Positions 35,128 to 45,158 of a stretch of 64,000 nucleotides of DNA are shown piece by piece. Under the pieces are notes generated by a model. The model worked only from the letters and a program-made list of their open reading frames with translations. It was not told the DNA's origin and made no database searches. The first letter of the stretch is position 1, and each line of letters begins with the position of its first letter. The position numbers and the translations under genes are program-made. Location of the stretch: positions 418,501 to 482,500 of the forward strand of contig JABWDB010000019.1 of NCBI GenBank assembly GCA_019614645.1, read 5' to 3'. The stretch is from Stratiolaelaps scimitus (taxonomy: Eukaryota > Arthropoda > Arachnida > Mesostigmata > Laelapidae).

Positions 35128-35601
35128 CTATCCATCTGTATCCATGTTAGTCGGCTTGTGGCATCTCTTCTGACGAGTCTGTTCACGAGCTGCACCGCGA
35201 ACCCCTGTTACGTGCCCGTTAACTGAGCCGCTGGCTATCGCCTCCTGCGATCGGCGATAGCAGGCGGTGGTCCCCGTCGCGCCTCTTCTTTGGAAGCCGC
35301 CTTGGTTGGCCCATTCGAATTTTTGCGGTACGCTCTTCGGGCTGCGTTGTTGTTCGGCGCTTGCGCGGGCGGATGACCGCCGTGGACGGAGGTACTTTGC
35401 AGTGCTTTGCCGCAGCGTCCCCTGAACGCTATCGGAAGTGTTTAATCCGAAGTAGCGGCAGCAACAATGCCTCTGTGTGTGTGGGACTGGCGCCAGAATA
35501 AAGGCGACTTTGACGGAGGAAGACACACCGCGAAGAAAGCCGCCGAAGAACGAAGTCTCTGAGCAGAGCCCCATCAGTGACAGATCCATGGTGCCAAACA
35601 T
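35128..35601 (-). CDS. hypothetical ORF (157 aa)
   Basis: ATG start with a second in-frame ATG in excellent context (ACCATGG) four codons on. Few low-complexity codons. A Cys-rich patch (HCCCRYF) precedes a Ser/Arg/Gln-rich basic half. No signal peptide or membrane helix. A minus-strand microexon with strong splice sites lies upstream at 35912-35957, which favours this strand. The plus strand is open at 35497-35776 in a charge-rich frame, so strand is not settled. Function unknown. Confidence 0.2.
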   Translation of the reverse strand: MFGTMDLSLMGLCSETSFFGGFLRGVSSSVKVAFILAPVPHTQRHCCCRYFGLNTSDSVQGTLRQSTAKYLRPRRSSARASAEQQRSPKSVPQKFEWANQGGFQRRGATGTTACYRRSQEAIASGSVNGHVTGVRGAAREQTRQKRCHKPTNMDTDG

Positions 35602-35776
35602 CCATTCGCACGTGGATGACGCGGACCCAGAGACAAAGTTGGGCGACCGCTACCACCACCAGCGAGGAAAGAGGAGAAGCGAGCTGCGAGCAGCAGCAGC
35701 AGCGACGAATCGACGAAGGAAAAGCCCAAAGGAAGATACAATTTTCGTTGTTTTTCTTCGTCGTCTTTTGTGGTAG
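35497..35776 (+). CDS. competing plus-strand frame, charge-rich
   Basis: After an acceptor-like CTGGCGCCAG, this frame stays open to TAG. It is unusually rich in charged residues (TEEDTPRRKPPKNE, then GKRRSELR, an Ala run from GCA units, and NRRRKSPKED). That composition resembles a nuclear protein, but AG-rich sequence gives such residues automatically. A second plus frame (35577-35843) is also open. It competes with the minus-strand model. Confidence 0.15.
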
Positions 35777-35911
35777 AAAGAGAAAAAGAAACGAGACAGA
35801 ACGGGCCCCCCCGCCCCCCGGTCGGGGTGGCTTAGGCGTGTAAGGGGTCTGCACGGCGAAAATTCGGTCAACGCGTGAACAAAAGGTAGGGAAGGGCACT
35901 CCCTCGCTCAC

Positions 35912-35957
35912 CTGGGGTTCGGGGGATTCACCGCCGCCACCGCCGCCACCAGAACGA
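35912..35957 (-). CDS. candidate 46-bp microexon, glycine-rich
   Basis: On the minus strand a textbook pyrimidine tract (CTTTTCTTTTCTTTCTTCACAG) ends right before 35957, and a strong donor CCCCAG-GTGAGC ends it at 35912. The exon reads RSGGGGGGGESPEPQ in the frame that is open on both sides. Both splice sites are among the best in the window. The Gly run comes from GGC/GGT triplets. Downstream acceptors exist before the ORF at 35601-35128, but I could not fix the join. Confidence 0.27.
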
Positions 35958-36255
35958 CTGTGAAGAAAGAAAAGAAAAGATTGCCCCCATTTGTGGGATT
36001 CTATGCGCACTGACATCACAGTGTTGTTGCACCAGTCAGCACAGGCGTTATGCGTGCCTCGGTGCGATTGTGTGCGGTGGCCTGGCGGGTTCTATCGGCA
36101 CGCACCGTTTGACGATGGATCGTACCCATAAATTGCGACCACCTGCTATTACATTGTAGATAGATCCCTTGTTGTGTTTCGGAATCTATTTTTGTCGTCT
36201 CATTCTCTCGTGTGATTTATTTACGTGATTCCTATAAAGTATCGATGTATTGTAT

Positions 36256-36290
36256 CAATGATACTGGGCCAAGCGTGCCCAGTATCATTG
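36256..36290. repeat. perfect 14-bp inverted repeat (hairpin)
   Basis: Arms CAATGATACTGGGC (36256-36269) and GCCCAGTATCATTG (36277-36290), loop CAAGCGT (7 bases). Pairing can continue outward for four more positions with two G-U pairs (36252-36255 with 36291-36294). It lies inside a minus-strand open frame (36232-36417) that I do not otherwise support. Confidence 0.88.
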
Positions 36291-36345
36291 GTATCATTGA
36301 ATCCACGCAATCGCGAGGTCCGAACAATTGCAGCCGGCCAAATAG

Positions 36346-36618
36346 GATCTCCATTGCAAGAAGATAGCAGCGGTTAGGATTGTCTGCGTCAACGATTATT
36401 TTCGAGGTATGATACATGCCTTAAAAATCTTCATATTTCGATCAAGTAAACTCTCAACAAAGCGTTCCTTTTATCAGGGGCTATTTATTATTAAAAATCC
36501 CCTCGATATTAGCCGAATGAAGGTAGATATTCTTCCCTTATTGACTATGACGATACGCGAAATTGTTTACTCTACGAAAATAGAAGCTTGGAGGAGCATA
36601 TTTAGTGGGTATGTCTAG
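36346..36618 (+). pseudogene. open frame upstream of and in frame with the receptor-like exon
   Basis: Open from after TAG at 36343 to TAG at 36616-36618, in the same reading frame as 36619-36801. It contains hydrophobic and basic segments (VDILPLLTMTIREIVY). A GTATGT donor-like site begins at 36609, just before the terminal TAG. It could be an upstream exon or intron sequence. As one frame with the next feature it would be interrupted by a single TAG, as expected for a decayed copy. Confidence 0.15.
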
Positions 36619-36801
36619 CTGGAGACAGAATGGGCGACTGTGAACACCTTCGGGAAGCTGATGCGGAAGGATACCCAACATTGGTTAGAAACTGTTTTCG
36701 CTATGGAGCCCAGAAGCTGGAAGAGAGCTGGGGTTTCACGCGGAAGCATTATGTCCATCGTAACAGCATATCTTAACTATGTCGGTATTCAGCTATTCTA
36801 G
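36619..36801 (+). CDS. candidate terminal exon resembling an arthropod gustatory-receptor C-terminus
   Basis: Open in phase 0 after an AG at 36617-36618; 60 codons then TAG. The last 22 residues (VSRGSIMSIVTAYLNYVGIQ then LF) form one hydrophobic helix. It opens with SRG and ends just after a Y-x6-Q-x-F pattern. Insect-type gustatory receptors (7tm_7 family) characteristically end in a seventh helix with a TY-x5-QF motif a few residues from the stop. Here Thr is Ala and the spacing is one longer. AATAAA follows 24 bases after the stop. The preceding part is soluble-looking (FGKLMRKDTQHWLE). No other helix of such a receptor was found nearby, so it may be a fragment or coincidence. Confidence 0.27.
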   Translation: METEWATVNTFGKLMRKDTQHWLETVFAMEPRSWKRAGVSRGSIMSIVTAYLNYVGIQLF

Positions 36802-36824
36802 GGAACTTACAGTAGGAACTCAGG

Positions 36825-36830
36825 AATAAA
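36825..36830 (+). promoter_or_regulatory. possible polyadenylation signal AATAAA
   Basis: Canonical hexamer 24 bases after the TAG at 36801. It is common by chance in AT-rich DNA. Confidence 0.3.
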
Positions 36831-37609
36831 CGCAGCCGTATTGAAATAGTATCCATTATAGGCACGGTATAAAGGAGCATCTATTATTTATGTCTGTTTC
36901 GTCCATGCCCAGATGGCATAGAATAGCACATTGCTTTTAAAGGATTCTTCGATGACTCCTTAGTGTTCCACAGGGGGCCAATCTAATTGCTAGTCGCTGT
37001 CTGCTAGTCACACAAGATGTACCCTTGAGTGAACTCTCGACATGACACGACATGAGTACACGGGGCTCGTTTTTTTCCATGGCTGGCGTTAATTCGATTC
37101 CGGTGAACTAATTTATATTTTGATGTTAAAATTTCATTGTGAGACATCTACTGCTTAATGATGTTGATGACTAAATTGTAACTAATCGAAGGATCAGTAA
37201 TGAATTCATTCAAAATCTTGAAAATAGTGCTTTCATTATATCTCTCTGCTATATTGCATCTTCTGTTTGTTATAAGGGTGATAGGTTCTCCCACTGTGAG
37301 CTTGTAATACCCATCCAGCTTGAAAGGAGGCCTAGCTCTATTTTTATTGATAATATAAACACCATCGGACTATGTGGCCTTCAGAGGTCAGCGCTTAACT
37401 TCTTGGTTATTATTTCGAAAGCAACACTCAAACATTCTCCGACAGTAAGACTGCAGTCCGTTATTTCTGATCTGTATTCAACCGAGGACAGGCGCAGAGA
37501 CTTCCCGTTGACTTAAGACTGACAAGACGCTGTCAAACAATTAAATGTTACGCCATCATGGGTAATTAGTGAATTATATATGAGGGGCGAACACACACGC
37601 TCACTACGA

Positions 37610-37642
<33 letters not shown>

Positions 37643-37682
37643 GCATGAGAACAGTGCTTCAAGCAGACACACAGCACATTAA

Positions 37683-37943
37683 ATGGGCATTATGAGTGTT
37701 AGGAAGGCCCCCGAAGGTCGTGTTCAGGTCATCGGCGACGACCTTGCTACGATCTTACCAATGTGCAGAGTGCTTCACACGATGCACTGGTTGCTGGTTG
37801 TAATTGTTGCGTTCGCGTCAAATTCGTCGGACCATTCCGCCTGTCCAAGGGCTTGTAGAGATTACTGTAGCGTATACATATGCACGTTGTTCATAACTTC
37901 ATTGACACCTGCACGTGTTACACTCATCTTCACTTCAATCTAG
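37683..37943 (+). CDS. hypothetical ORF (86 aa) with hydrophobic segment
   Basis: ATG to TAG, no repeat codons. An internal Met begins HWLLVVIVAFAS, followed by a Cys-containing stretch (CPRACRDYC). This resembles a signal peptide plus small Cys-rich domain if the third in-frame Met were used, but the C-terminus is again hydrophobic. Weak candidate. Confidence 0.12.
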   Translation: MGIMSVRKAPEGRVQVIGDDLATILPMCRVLHTMHWLLVVIVAFASNSSDHSACPRACRDYCSVYICTLFITSLTPARVTLIFTSI

Positions 37944-37991
37944 CAGAATCTACCGGCAGTGTCCGTCGGTCAAGTCCAGTACAGGACAGGC

Positions 37992-38037
37992 ACAAGCCAT
38001 GAGTCAAGGTGACCTTGGCTCATTTCGACTGGCTTGT
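37992..38037. repeat. interrupted hairpin, 19 paired positions
   Basis: Inner arms ATGAGTCAAGGT (37999-38010) and ACCTTGGCTCAT (38012-38023) pair with one G-U and a one-base centre. Outer arms ACAAGCC (37992-37998) and GGCTTGT (38031-38037) also pair, separated on the right by a 7-base bulge (TTCGACT). As DNA it is a 25-bp near-palindrome nested in a second inverted repeat. Confidence 0.85.
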
Positions 38038-38840
38038 CAAGCGCAACGCCTTGCGGAGAATATAGAGTGTGACCTTCAACAACCACAACGCTGAGCTACG
38101 TTTGATTCGATTTTCTCTAAAGAGAGCAATCAAATATTCCACATACAAATCAAATCTATCTATATATATATATACATGTTCTTTCCTATACCCTATCATA
38201 TACACACGTTGATGTCCTTATCCACCAACGATTAATCAGCAACACCACAAACATGTATGTAAGAAGATGACAATATGTTTAAACGTGTAGATAACATCAC
38301 CAAAATGAGGTGTGCAGCCGCCAATGTTTTATACTTGCAAACGCAGCTTTCGTCCACTTTTCTCTATCTCTCTCTCTCTCTCAATTTGGAAGTTAGTCGT
38401 TAAAAACATGAATTCACTCAGCCTTTACGGCTTCCAATGGCTACTAACTCGCCGTTCGGTCTTCGCTGTCGAAACAGCTCTACATGGCACCCTAATCAGA
38501 CTAGATGCGCTACGGCCAATGCGGTTGATATGGCTGCCATTTTTTCTCTTTTACCTTGTGCCTACAGCTGCTGCTGCTGCCGTTCCTTCTGCGTGATATA
38601 TATTAGTGTAGTTGACGAACGATAGGTTCTCCGAGCGATCCATTTTGGCACATACCACCCAAAATGCCACAGGCAGCATCGACATCGAATTAGCGAGGCG
38701 ATCACCAGCCAGCCAGCCAGTCGGTCGGTCAGTCAGTCAACCAGCCGGTAACGCAAACAGTTTCGCACACATGATTTCGTCTTCTCTCCATCATCGTTTT
38801 GTCTCTCCTCATCTCTCTCTCTTCATCTCTGTCTTCGCAG

Positions 38841-38906
38841 ACAGAGCACAGTGTCGGCGGCAGCGAGGGCAGCCGGAAAATTCGCCAAGCGAACAGCGCT
38901 AGCTAG
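38841..38906 (+). CDS. possible terminal or untranslated exon after strong acceptor
   Basis: Preceded by one of the longest pyrimidine tracts here (about 38780-38838) ending in TTCGCAG. All three frames are open for about 20 codons, and two end in the GCTA repeat that starts at 38898. It could be a terminal coding exon or an untranslated exon; coding status cannot be decided. Confidence 0.12.
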   Translation, partial: TEHSVGGSEGSRKIRQANSAS

Positions 38907-41900
38907 CTAGCTAACTGCGGTTTTGGCGGACTGCAACAGTGATACACGCGTGCGATATATGGCGCAGTAGCAGCGCGAACGGTGCTAGAAGCAACTCTGG
39001 CTAACTATCTGACTGAGTAAGCGAGCGAGCGAGTTTCGCAAAAAAGCATTAAACAAATATGTATCTATATAATAGATCTGACCGCAGCGCGGCCGTTGCG
39101 TCGGCGTAGCGCTCGCCGTGATTATTCTCACGGAGCGTTTAGAGCGATTCAACGTCGCCGACGACAGCAGCAGCAACCGCAGCATCAGCGGCTGTTGCGA
39201 TTTTCAGCAGCAACAGTAATGGTGACACGAGTGGTAGCGATGCTGGTAGCTGTTAGCAATGCTGGTGGTGGCGGTGGTCGCGGTGGCGGTTGGCGACTTC
39301 TATCGATGACTGTCGATCCAACGGACGGGGTACGAGGGGTACTGAGAGCAGTCGCGCTGCCGTAGCTGAACAACACCTGACGATTATATCTACGGATAGC
39401 GTTCGACATTTAGCTAGTGGACACTCACTGACGTTCGTTGTAATCGCAGAGGAACATCTTCGCATTTGTTTGTTTGTTTGTTGATTTATTTCTTGATCTG
39501 TCGATGTGCCTACGTTTAACAACTTTACCGGCCCCTCGGCCAACAAACAAACCCACGGGTGTGATGACCAAATGCCACATATATATAATAACGACAACAG
39601 CAACAAAAACAAGAACAACAATAAAACCAACAACTACACAACCACCAGCAACAACAACAACAAAAGCACCAATAACTGTTGCTACTATCACTATAAAACT
39701 ACGACTAGATGTTCATGGGCTCCTGTGTATATATATATATATATATGGATCCACGTTCATTACTTCTACAGAAGCGCGGCGGCGGGGGCGAAGAAGAATT
39801 GTCACGGTAGCCGTGGTTGCGGTCAGGTGCGGGTGCAGGTAATACCTGCTGACGGGAACAAAGTTGCCGATTTTTGCGTGGATCGCGACCATTGCCGCCG
39901 CTGTTACTACCGAATCGACAAAGAAATTGCTCTTACGATAGCCCGTCAAACAGTTAAGTAAGCATCCGATGGGCAAGTATTTATGTGATGGTGTGGTTGA
40001 ACGCCGTCTGCCTGAACCTTGTCAGGTTTCGAGTTATGTAAATGTGTATCCCATGTAAACGATATGGGATACGCTTGCGATTTAATAATGTGTTTTGCTC
40101 TTATTTCGCACTTAATGTGTAAGTGTTTTAACATCATGCTTAGATGAGAAGTTCTTTTCAGTTCGCGGGGCCGTGCTGAAACCAAAAAGTAACAACAACA
40201 ATAAAAATAATAATAATAGTAACAAGAAACACAAAAATAATCGTACAAATAGCAAACAGCAATAGAAAAGCTTTCAAATTGTCCGTAAACGATAACTCAA
40301 CCTTTTGCAAGCTTCGGCTTGGTTGCTTCGTAATGTCACGAGGCAAATTCAGATACAAACGATAGGGGTAGAAATGATTCCTTCCAGCTTAGCTCGAATC
40401 CAGCTTATGTGCGTACAATGGCAACGCCATTACTGTCACGATACAAGGTTCTGGCGAGATTGTAGTTGATGATCAACATCGCATTTGCCTGATATGTGAA
40501 CGAGTCTGATTACTGCGGCACCGGCTCAGCCCGGCTCATTCGAATTATTATATTATATAGGGTCCCCGTCAATCAGCGTCGACAAACAAATCGGATTCTA
40601 GTGCTAACCCACTTCCAGCTATCTTCAATGACCACTAGCGTTCGTCTATTCTACGTACACTATGGTCGATCATACCCCGTTCTCTCTGTCTCTGTTTCTT
40701 ATATATCATTACATTATTTGGCAACATTGTCGCATCCAATTGAAAATGTACCGATTGAAATGAACCGTTACGATATGCCACCCATTCGTTCGATTGGGTC
40801 GTCGCAACGTCGTGCGAGCAACGCAAGTAGAACCTCAACTCCACTGGGCTGCCGTGGTGGCCAGTCCGGGTACGGTTGTATTCAATGTAACGTAGTCATT
40901 CTACAAATCGAGTGATCCGCAATGGTGGTGGTGGTGGTGCTGATCGAGACGTTTGTAGGTGCTACGAGTGAGGATGCGCTTGTGTCTTCTCCGTCGGATA
41001 TACAATAGATCGAAATAGCATCGAGCAACAACACACACGAATACATTTTTTTGGGCGCGCGTGGTTGCTCACTTGCATCTGTTTTCGTTGTCAGGTTTCG
41101 ATTATTCTAGTTGCTACTTGATTCTTGACTTTGGCAACGACGGCGTTTAGTGGAGCTTTGTATCGATACTTCGGTGGACGACTCCTCTCCGTCGGATACC
41201 CGGACAGCATTAAGTGGTCCTTCGGCCAGGGGAACATCGTGAGCGGGTACTGGCCACCGTTGAATACCATCCCGTGAGCCAACGTGTGCTATGTTCCTGT
41301 GTGTCGAACACCGGTCACAACAGCCGCTACTCAAATTGTTGATAGCCACATTTCAGCTAAGGGGCAATACCAATCGTGGCACGGAGCTCCTTTGGCTTTG
41401 ACTACTGCAAGCATCGCCATAACCGCTCGCCGGTTTCACCCCCAGGACGATCAAGAAATCATCGGGGGTCACTTGTCCAACCGGCTACCGTTGGCTTGGC
41501 AGGGTGGTTAGCGAAATTTTCTAACACAAGAAGCCGTGGCGTGGTATTGAACGCTTACGCTTCCCTGTGATGCCAGGCTATTTCGGCTCAGCTGTCACTA
41601 GGTGGTGCTAAAACGAACCCGTCAATGCCTTAACCAATGTGGAGATTTCATCGACACATTATACACACAGATACACAACCATTAATAGCAGCAGCAACAA
41701 CAACACACGTGAGATGCAAATACACGCAAACATTCCCGGCGCTAACGGCGTGCCAGCAATTCTGGTGTCCAGCCGATCGTGTGTGATAACGAATGATGAA
41801 CATGGATATCGCGCCATCATCGCTCGAAATCGCCCACGATATCGGCACTTATGCATTTCAATCGAACGGCGACTTGTTGCCAAACGGTCAACGTCATCTT

Positions 41901-42515
41901 AGCCAACGGTCGATACGATGCGCGCAATATTGCCAGGCCACAGAAGGATGAAGACCCAGCCATGTGGTTAGAGAAATGAGGAGGCCGAAGCGGTACTTGA
42001 CTCGTGCTGATAACGATATTCTCAGTCAGCAACGTACCGCACAGCTGCGTGGCGCGAGGGCGGAGGGCAGCGGATGTACATGTGGCCGTCTCTTATTTCT
42101 TGCGCTTCTTCTCTTCCACTTCAAAATAATAAATAATGAAAAAAAGAAAAAAGAACAAGAAGATAATTATCACCCCTGCCCGGGGTCAAGCCAACACGCA
42201 GGCTCTTTACAGAGGTCTATGAAATAGGTGTCATAATGTTTGTTGCGTGCCGCTTCATTCGATCCTCGCTCGCCGATTTGCTGTATCTTCGCATCGTGTT
42301 TGGCATCATCTTCGCCGTGGGGCTGTCTTCGCCGGCTACTCTCCCTACAGTGGGGGGCAGATTAGCACGGATCGACGGTGGGGCGACTAGGGGCCACCGG
42401 GGGGTTTAGGGGTTTGGCTGTGCTGTGGCTCGCTCGCTCGCTCGCTCGTTCGCTTGATGGATTGCGTGCTGCTTTCTTTTTTAGATTTTGACACTCATGT
42501 CTTCTTGCTATTTAC
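38907..42515. other. non-coding stretch with CAG and CAA tracts
   Basis: CAG/CAA units 39163-39213, TTTG units 39462-39483, a long ACA/CAA-rich tract 39590-39667, TA tract 39728-39746, AAC/AAT units 40190-40225 and GCTC units 42427-42448. Frames over 39253-39961 on both strands are produced by these. 40230-42420 is unique without a convincing exon. Confidence 0.45.
39590..39667. repeat. CAA/AAC-rich imperfect triplet tract
   Basis: Nearly 80 bases with almost no T or G on this strand, mostly AAC/ACA units. Confidence 0.85.
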
Positions 42516-42584
42516 CTGATGTCACAGAATGGATTGCGAAGCTGACGCTACCAGAGGGAGTAGGAGCGGCGGCGGCAGCAGCAG
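42516..42584 (-). CDS. candidate internal exon (23 codons)
   Basis: On the minus strand TTTTCTTTTCTTGTAG ends before 42584, and TCAG-GTAAAT marks the other end. The 69 bases are open: an Ala run (GCT/GCC triplets) then PTPSGSVSFAIHSVTS. A second good acceptor (CTCGGCTCTACAG) lies about 35 bases upstream and continues in the same frame, so alternative starts are possible. No partner exon identified. Confidence 0.18.
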
Positions 42585-45003
42585 CTACAAGAAAAGAAAA
42601 CTCGACTAATAATTCGTTCCTGTAGAGCCGAGAGAAAGAGAGAGCGAGCGAGAGAGAGAGAAAGAGATATATTGCTAGCACTATATGCATGTCATCAACA
42701 TCATACGATGCCATTGCATGCATATCTTATTGCGGAACATAGCCGCAATCGACCTATCGTTGGCTGGACATGTTGTTTACGTATTTACATCGGGTATCAT
42801 CGCTGAATGACGTCGGGTCGAATGTTGTTGTCACATCGGCGCAGGGGATCAGATCGGATGTGCAATAAGTGACGCAGTGAAAAAAACAACCGGATTGTTT
42901 GAACCGGCGCTTCGTGTCCTTCAGAATCAACTTCTAGCGTGTAATAAGGAGCTTCATTAATAATTTTACTACGAAACTATGCCGAGACGTATTTATGGAG
43001 ATGTTCTCAAATTTGCTGTGGGCATCTTGACAGGGTCAGTTAGGCGGCATAATATGACCATAATTCCAACTCTTGGCGCGTCGTACACTGTGAGCAATCC
43101 TGCGACGTCACTGCGGACGAAAGTGAACTAAATACGATTATCAAAAGCTCAGACTAATTGTTTGATGAGAGAAGTTATTAGCTGGTGCGTGGCTCATATC
43201 GATGATGAGTGAAACAGAACTGATTAATTCATACTGAGAGCAACGCCACGGGTTTGTTTTCTAATATTCTATCCACATTCATTACACTAATGAAACAGGT
43301 GAAACGCTGAATGGCGTAAGATATTTGGCGCTCTTTAACACAGACCCAACTGTGCAAGGCGTCAGCAGTTATCTTTAACGCACACGTTCATTGTTTGTCG
43401 TTGGAGCTCAAGTTCAGTTCCGCAAACATCCCCAACGTTGGTATACGTCCACTTCGAGCGTTGGCTAGCCATTTTCATCGTTAGCGACTTTAGCTGCCGC
43501 CGCCGCCTACTGGCTGTCAGCGTCACTAGTTCGGCTCGAATCGCTCCTCACCCACGCGAGTATAAACTATTGACTTTGAATTTGTTTCATTTTTTATAGG
43601 GTTTAATCTACCGTCGTCTAGAGCAACGATCCTATATCGATATTTTGTATTTTGATGGAGACGTTTCAACGCTACCAGATCGATCGCTGCAACGGACGCG
43701 GACACAAGAGCGATTATGTCACCATCGGCGATTGGGCAACACACCTGCTGACATTCAAAAATCAATATCATAGTAAATATTGCCTTGTGTGAAGTAGATT
43801 AACTATTTCGGGTAGAGTTTAAAGCCCTTTTAGATATATAGAATTATGATCGTATCCTTGATATATATATATATATATATATATATCAGCATATTGTTGT
43901 ATCCTAATGGCTACTGTGATTACTATAAAAGTACTGTCCCTATTTTATTTTGACATAAAGGTCGGCCCTTTTTATGCTGGAGTTTCGACTAATCTGCTAG
44001 TTCAACATTTACGCTATGTTTTAACGCAAAAAAAAGAGGTCTCGCTCCACTGTATACTACTCGTTAGCATCCAACGCGCGGACGACGATATTTTTAGTCG
44101 AGTATTGGTACCGACACTTCGAAATATTACATCATAAGGAAGTTTGTTAGAAATGTGCCAACGTATGTGGTGATAAAGCAAGATGGAACAAGTAAAATTC
44201 GCTCACTGTGTGTATTCCCGTTCGCTATTGATAATAATAATAATAGTATTGCGATTATTAATATTATCATCTGAATATAGCAATACATTTTAAGGAAGCT
44301 CCCAGTCATTTTAAAAAAAATGTATAACTGTAAACGTATATATTTGGCTTATGTATGATACGTCAAAAACACCATTAGCGCTCACAGACGGTAGCTGGCA
44401 GTATGCCAAGACAACGGCTTTACGAGATCCGCTCAGAATATGTTCGTCCGTCTATTTGACTGCATGCGTCAATTCTGTTAATCTTTATGCATCATTTTCA
44501 CAGACCGTATTACCGTTTTTGCGTACGTAGAATTCTACTCGAAACATTAATCGTAAAGCGCAGCAGATGTAATTGATGACATGCTACATGAATAGTCTGC
44601 TGGTTGCGATCCAATTATAAGCATGCATACGATGATGATTATTATTATTATCATTATTGGCAAAAATCGGCAGCAGATTTCGCAGCGTACATGTGCTGGG
44701 GTACCACACACACCACGGTGACACAAGTACAAACCATAGACAAGCGTCATTCATTAGTCATTTTTTGGGCGAACTTGAGCAAACTATCGACAGGAGTTAC
44801 TGACGAACAACTCGTAGCAAAGCAAAAGTGTTCGGCAACAGCCAAGTGTTCGCCATGGTAGTCAATGCAGAATCGTTCGGCGTTTCAAAAGAAAAACCAT
44901 TCGTTCTAAATCGAATCTCTCGCCTTAGTGTCACTTGCCATACTCCGTTCCTCTACCTTCGAATCCCTCCCAGTTGAAACTGACAGCCTTCATCTGTTTT
45001 CAG
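42585..45003. other. AT-rich sequence without a supported gene
   Basis: GA/GCGA units 42628-42665, TA tract 43861-43886 and AAT/ATT units near 44228 and 44638. Frames at 43526-43771, 43907-44137 and 44604-44861 are open but unsupported. Confidence 0.4.
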
Positions 45004-45158
45004 GGCTGGCCTTCCATTCACATGATGAACAACACACATGTGAAATTGCTTTGAGATTTCACACATCTCGTGCAATTCGTTCGTGGCACCAACCTAACCC
45101 CTACATTGCCGTACCTTGCCCACAGTGCACCGGCATCGGCGGCCGTTTTAGTCCATGA
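45004..45158 (+). CDS. candidate terminal exon (50 aa)
   Basis: An acceptor with a CTGAC branch-like motif and TTCATCTGTTTTCAG ends at 45003. The frame that uses two leading bases stays open to TGA at 45158. The product is His/Arg-rich with a C-x(n)-CPQC arrangement (IAVPCPQCTGIGGRF) near the end. A CPxC pair plus histidines hints at metal binding, but the number and spacing fit no zinc finger I know. The open frame at 44604-44861 upstream could not be joined in phase. Confidence 0.22.

Larger units (their letters stand above)
36831..38840. other. AT-rich unique sequence with hairpin and microsatellites
   Basis: TA tracts at 37612-37641 and 38157-38176, a large interrupted hairpin at 37992-38037, a CT run (38358-38380) and tetranucleotide units (38706-38743). 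The frame at 37683-37943 is listed separately. Confidence 0.4.

Noticed and set aside
35429..36019. 196-codon minus-strand frame
   Set aside because: Only the 46-bp segment with splice sites is kept. The rest crosses poly-G, TTT/CTT and CTG tracts and a pyrimidine-rich region that looks intronic.
39253..39961. Several 100-150 codon frames on both strands
   Set aside because: All follow the CAA/ACA and CAG tracts; translated residues are runs of Asn, Thr or Val.
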